DNA of 26,526 nucleotides, taken from IMG/VR virus record IMGVR_UViG_3300002180_000057, positions 1 through 26,526 of that record. One strand, written 5' to 3'. Shown here piece by piece: positions 23,878-26,526 of this stretch (its first letter is position 1; each line of letters opens with the position of its first letter). The notes below the pieces were generated by a model. The model made no database searches. It was given only the letters and a program-made list of their open reading frames with translations, and was not told the DNA's origin. Position numbers and translations under genes: made by a program. This DNA comes from a virus.

Positions 23878-24369
23878 ATGCAAAAGAAAATAATAACTAT
23901 CAATGAGATAGTACACACACCGATCGGCATTCTTGCCAAATACTCACCGGAGCAATTATGCGCTCTTATGCAAGAAACTTCATCAGAGGTAGAACAGGCA
24001 AAAAGAGCCAAGGGATGGATAGAGCTTGCTATCAGACTTAAATATGAGGAGCATATCAGGGCTAAAAGACTGAGACTGGAGAAAGATACAGGCACAGTTA
24101 ACATTGAAGATAACGGCTTTAAAATGACTAATGAACTGCCGAAAAAAGTTGAGTGGGATCAGAAACAGCTAAAGAAGATAATAGCAAAGCTTGTAACTCA
24201 AGGGGCTAACATAGATGATTTTGTTGTCACTATCTACAAGGTACAAGAGAAGAAGTACAAGGGATGGTCTAGCAATCTACAGAATATGTTTGCTCCGGCG
24301 AGAATTGTCAGAATAGGCAATGCTACTTACAAGCTAACCAAGATAAATCAGGCGGGGGTAGCAGTATGA
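23878..24369 (+). CDS. Conserved phage protein of unknown function, first gene of the recombination cassette
   Basis: A 163-residue protein starting at the ATG with AAAGGAG about seven bases upstream; a longer frame to 23830 would need a TTG start and adds only Asn/Phe-rich residues. The sequence is characteristic of a small helical protein found in many alphaproteobacterial prophages next to a RecA-like ATPase. It has HTPIGILAKYSPEQLCALMQETSSEVEQAKRAKGWIELAIRLKYEE, then KDTGTVNIEDNGFKMTNELPKKVEWDQKQLKKI and FVVTIYKVQEKKYKGWSSNLQNMFAPARI. Its biochemical role is not known to me; context suggests phage recombination or replication. Its TGA overlaps the ATG of the ATPase gene (ATGA), indicating translational coupling. 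Confidence 0.78.
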   Translation: MQKKIITINEIVHTPIGILAKYSPEQLCALMQETSSEVEQAKRAKGWIELAIRLKYEEHIRAKRLRLEKDTGTVNIEDNGFKMTNELPKKVEWDQKQLKKIIAKLVTQGANIDDFVVTIYKVQEKKYKGWSSNLQNMFAPARIVRIGNATYKLTKINQAGVAV

Positions 24370-25313
24370 GTAATAAACTACCTGCAACGAAGCCACTTGT
24401 GACCAAGCCACTTGTGGCTAAGTCACTAGTGACTAAGTTACCCATTATTACCGCTGATGAGCGTTTAAATACTCCAAGATATATTACCGGATGTATTTTT
24501 GGCAAATATGGCATAGGCAAGACTAGTTTGCTGTGGACTCTTGATCCTGATTCTACGCTGTTTATTGATTTGGAAGCTGGGGATTTAGCAGTTGATGGCT
24601 GGCAAGGTAATACTATTCGCCCTGATTCTTGGCCGCAATGTCGTGATTTAGCCTGTTATATCGGTCATTGGAATAATGCAATTAATAATGATAGACCATA
24701 TAGCAAAGCTCACTGTGATGCTGTTTATCATAAATATGGTACTCCTGAGGGTTTTAACGGCAAGTATCAAACCATCTTTATTGATTCAATAACTGCTCTA
24801 TCTCGTATATGTCTTGACTGGTGTAAGGGGCAACCTCAATGCATCTCGGAAAAAACGGGCAAGCCGGATATGCGAGCAGTTTACGGTCTGATGGGGCAAG
24901 AAATGATTAGCTGGCTTACGCATTTGCAGCATTCCAGGTGTTTTAATATCTGGTTCGTTGGTGTCCTGGAAGAGAAACAGGATGATCTGGGACGCACTAT
25001 CTTTGTACCGCAAATAGATGGAGCAAAAATTGCAAACGAGCTTCCGGCAATTGTTGATCAGGTAATTACTCTGGCACACATTAAAGACAATGACGGCAAT
25101 TCCTGCCGAGCTTTTATCAATCATACTGTTAACTCTTATGGCTCGCCTGTTAGTGGGTATCCGGCTAAAGATCGTTCCGGTCAACTGGAAATGATTGAGC
25201 CGCCACATCTTGGCAAGTTGATGGAGAAAATCAAAGCCAGAGCAAAAACCATGCAAGATAAAAGCCAAATATCTGCAAATACAAAAAATATAACAACAAA
25301 TAACGACAAATAA
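24366..25313 (+). CDS. Phage RecA-like AAA ATPase (AAA_24 / phage nucleotide-binding protein)
   Basis: A 315-residue P-loop ATPase. Walker A is GKYGIGKTS at 46-54; the Walker B strand is YQTIFIDS at about 134-141; DLEAGDLAVDGW (68-79) and the later FVGVLEEKQDDLGRTIFVPQIDGAKIANELPAIVDQVITL fit the AAA_24 phage family. These proteins are thought to help phage recombination or replication with the neighbouring ssDNA-binding protein and exonuclease; the precise activity is not established. The first 24 residues are mostly a pentapeptide array (KPLVT KPLVA KSLVT) encoded by 15-bp palindromic repeats and are not part of the fold. The Asn/Thr/Lys-rich C-terminal tail lies in a 40-bp-period duplication. 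ATG overlaps the preceding TGA. Confidence 0.85.
   Translation: MSNKLPATKPLVTKPLVAKSLVTKLPIITADERLNTPRYITGCIFGKYGIGKTSLLWTLDPDSTLFIDLEAGDLAVDGWQGNTIRPDSWPQCRDLACYIGHWNNAINNDRPYSKAHCDAVYHKYGTPEGFNGKYQTIFIDSITALSRICLDWCKGQPQCISEKTGKPDMRAVYGLMGQEMISWLTHLQHSRCFNIWFVGVLEEKQDDLGRTIFVPQIDGAKIANELPAIVDQVITLAHIKDNDGNSCRAFINHTVNSYGSPVSGYPAKDRSGQLEMIEPPHLGKLMEKIKARAKTMQDKSQISANTKNITTNNDK
24390..24434. repeat. 15-bp palindromic array at the 5' end of the ATPase gene
   Basis: Units begin at 24390, 24405 and 24420, each starting AAG and built on CACTTGTG or CACTAGTG. The second contains AGCCAC-TT-GTGGCT (24406-24419) and the third the perfect 14-mer AGTCACTAGTGACT (24421-24434). They encode KPLVT, KPLVA and KSLVT. 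The codon phase differs from the arrays in the late genes, which shows that the DNA symmetry, not the peptide, is what is shared. Confidence 0.85.
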
Positions 25314-25345
25314 CCTAACAACAAAAAACATAACAACAAATAACG
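25281..25345. repeat. 40-bp-period tandem duplication between ATPase and next gene
   Basis: A 25-base segment at 25281-25305 is repeated at 25321-25345 with one T/C difference, giving a 40-base period. It is built of AACAAATAAC-type units. The first copy encodes the end of the ATPase (NTKNITTNND); the second places the GGAG ribosome-binding site of the next gene. Slippage duplication is the simplest origin. Confidence 0.7.
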
Positions 25346-25355
25346 GAGAAATAAA

Positions 25356-25907
25356 ATGACATATCACGATTTTAATACGGCTGAAAGCACAAGTTACGAA
25401 TTAATACCCGAAGGTACTATTGCCAAAGTTTTTATGAAAATAAAGCTTGGAGGCTATAACGATAAATCTAAGGGCTGGACTGGAGATTTTGCCACAAGAA
25501 ACGATACAACAGGTTCTATCTATTTATCATGTGAATATACCATTGTAGAGGGTCAATATAAAGGACGCAAAATCTGGTCTTTAATTGGACTCTATAGCGA
25601 TAAGAATAATAATATATGGGGTGATATGGGGCGTTCTTTTATCCGCAGCATACTCAACTCCACTCATGGTTTTACTGATAAGGATACAAGTGATGCAGCA
25701 ATTGCAGCTAGAAAGATTAATGGTTTTGCCGATCTTGAGGGTCTTGAGTTCATTGCAAGAATTTATGTACAGCCAGATGAAAACGGCAATGACAAGAATG
25801 TAATCAGGACAGCTATTACTCCGGCACATAAAGATTATCAGGCTGCAATGTCTGGTGAGATCAATCTTGGACAAGTTGGGACTGGAGGTGATTATGCCGG
25901 ATTTTAA
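25356..25907 (+). CDS. Putative phage single-stranded DNA-binding protein
   Basis: A 183-residue protein with GGAG nine bases before the ATG. It starts MTYHDFNTAES and has a beta-rich body (GTIAKVFMKIKLGGYNDKSKGWTGDFATRNDTTGSIYLSCEYTIVEGQYKGRKIWSLIGLYS), then MGRSFIRSILNSTHGF and LEGLEFIARIYVQPDENGNDKNVIRTAITPAHKDY. Closely similar proteins sit between the AAA ATPase and the Cas4-like exonuclease in many alphaproteobacterial prophages. The IARI...PDENGNDKN segment resembles DUF669-type proteins often proposed to bind ssDNA. DNA binding is inferred from context and fold impression, not from a catalytic motif. Its end overlaps the exonuclease start by 14 bases. Confidence 0.65.
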   Translation: MTYHDFNTAESTSYELIPEGTIAKVFMKIKLGGYNDKSKGWTGDFATRNDTTGSIYLSCEYTIVEGQYKGRKIWSLIGLYSDKNNNIWGDMGRSFIRSILNSTHGFTDKDTSDAAIAARKINGFADLEGLEFIARIYVQPDENGNDKNVIRTAITPAHKDYQAAMSGEINLGQVGTGGDYAGF

Positions 25908-26466
25908 TAGCATTAATAGCGATAATGCCAACAAGCAGATAAATAAGCAGATAAATGAGTTAATTGACCAAGCTTTGGTTAAACAACGCAAGTCTGATGC
26001 TGTGCGCAATTATCTTGGAGCTTCCCGCCTTGGTGTTTCTTGCAGTCGCTCCTTGCAATATGAGTATCAAAACGTGAAAAAAGACGGAGGGCGAGACTTT
26101 AATGGTCAGACCCTTAGGGTCTTTGCAGCCGGACATTTATTTGAGGATATGGCTATAGGGTGGCTAAGAGATGCAGGATTTACACTGCTAACTGAAGATA
26201 GAGACGGCAAGCAATTCGGCTTTAGCGTAGCTGATGGAAAAATAGCAGGTCATGTTGATGGAATTATTACAGGCTCGCCTGACGCAGGCACGGCTGGTAC
26301 AGATAAATCTGGTACAGACAAGTCTGGTACGGACAAGTCTGATGGCTTAAAAATGCCGCTTCCGGCTCTTTGGGAGATGAAGAGTATGAATAACCGATCA
26401 TGGAACGATACTGTCAAAAAGGGTTTAATACTAAATCCCATTGCTAATAAGACAGATAAGAGATAG
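25894..26466 (+). pseudogene. Cas4/YqaJ-like PD-(D/E)XK exonuclease, truncated
   Basis: The ATG at 25894 has GGAGG a few bases upstream and overlaps the previous gene. The 190 residues carry GASRLGVSCSRSLQYE with Cys50, probably the first iron-sulphur ligand. GHLFED follows at 80-85, then GHVDGII with Asp122, and LWEMKSMNNRSW with Glu161 and Lys163, a complete PD-(D/E)XK core. Phage relatives continue for about 100 residues after the KKGL motif, through a KPVYAAQ helix to a Cys-rich end; here the frame turns into ILNPIANKTDKR and stops. The enzyme would resect DNA for recombination but lacks the rest of its fold. A GTDKS palindromic array (about 132-150) expands the loop between the catalytic strands. 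A shorter functional product cannot be excluded. Confidence 0.72.
26281..26340. repeat. 15-bp palindromic array in the exonuclease gene
   Basis: Three clear units begin at 26296, 26311 and 26326 (GGTAC followed by RGAYAARTCT), after a diverged one at 26281. The palindromes are CAGAT-AA-ATCTG (26300-26311), the 12-base CAGAC-AA-GTCTG (26315-26326) and a one-mismatch version. In the first two, both arms differ in a compensated way (GAT..ATC versus GAC..GTC). They encode GTDKS three times. Confidence 0.8.
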
Positions 26467-26526
26467 ATTTTTTGGTAAAACCCTGCTATAGTGAAAGCTA
26501 AAAAAGGAGTTTGCAAAAAATGAGTT
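26467..26526 (+). other. Junction after the truncated exonuclease and start of a further gene
   Basis: After the premature stop come a TTTTTTGG run, a TATAGT (26488-26493) that could be a -10 element, AAAAGGAG (26502-26509) and an ATG at 26520-26522 that runs off the window. The layout of promoter-like sequence, ribosome-binding site and fresh ATG within 60 bases of a broken gene is what the end of an inserted element with its transposase start would look like, but only two codons are visible. Confidence 0.35.

Noticed and set aside
1-26526. tRNA genes, CRISPR arrays, integrase, reverse transcriptase/diversity-generating retroelement
   Set aside because: Looked for because of the BPP-1-like gene set, but no T-loop-like tRNA ends, spaced repeats, integrase or RT motifs were seen in the window.

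Overview
The window is one end-to-end stretch of a podovirus-type phage genome (prophage or phage contig). It is strongly AT-rich, with bacterial Shine-Dalgarno sites and ATG/GTG starts. The virion gene set (TerS, TerL, head-tail connector portal, Bbp19-like protein, scaffold, capsid, adaptor, a stabilisation/nozzle-like protein and three ejection-protein candidates) has the order of BPP-1/HMO-2011-like podoviruses. The early cassette (hypothetical, AAA ATPase, putative ssDNA-binding protein, Cas4-like exonuclease) is of a kind common in alphaproteobacterial prophages. Low GC, a leucine-rich-repeat cargo gene and degraded genes suggest an intracellular alphaproteobacterial host (Rickettsiales or Holosporales type). 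That host assignment is inference; no host marker gene is visible.

Layout. Positions 1-20605 are read on the minus strand as one late region that starts at a promoter near 20630-20660 and runs leftwards: terS, terL, a coiled-coil protein, portal, Bbp19-like, scaffold, major capsid, adaptor, the giant stabilisation/nozzle protein, three internal (ejection) proteins, a coiled-coil protein of unknown role, putative holin, GH24 endolysin, a DUF1064 nuclease-like protein, and finally the start of an LRR protein cut by the window edge. Positions 20690-26526 are read on the plus strand: a DUF262 (GmrS/ParB-like) gene ending at about half its usual length, a 563-base stretch without a convincing gene, a Panacea-domain antitoxin with an overlapping toxin candidate, a sigma-70-like regulator, and the four-gene recombination cassette. 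The last gene of that cassette stops early, shortly before the window ends.

How it fits together. The sigma-like protein and an operator-like dyad over the late promoter are candidates for temporal control. The Panacea pair and the DUF262 gene sit between early and late modules, where phages often carry defence or exclusion genes. The LRR gene and the 309-residue coiled-coil gene sit around the lysis genes, a usual place for cargo.

The most unusual signal is not a gene. Six unrelated genes on both strands carry in-frame tandem arrays of 15-bp units, each built on a short palindrome with a core close to RCNNGY. Nine further single palindromes, most with that core, lie in or at the end of other coding regions, among them a perfect 18-mer. 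All perfect palindromes of 12 bp or more that I found inside genes have RCTAGY at the centre. This looks like a family of very small coding palindromic repeats, far shorter than the known Rickettsia palindromic elements.
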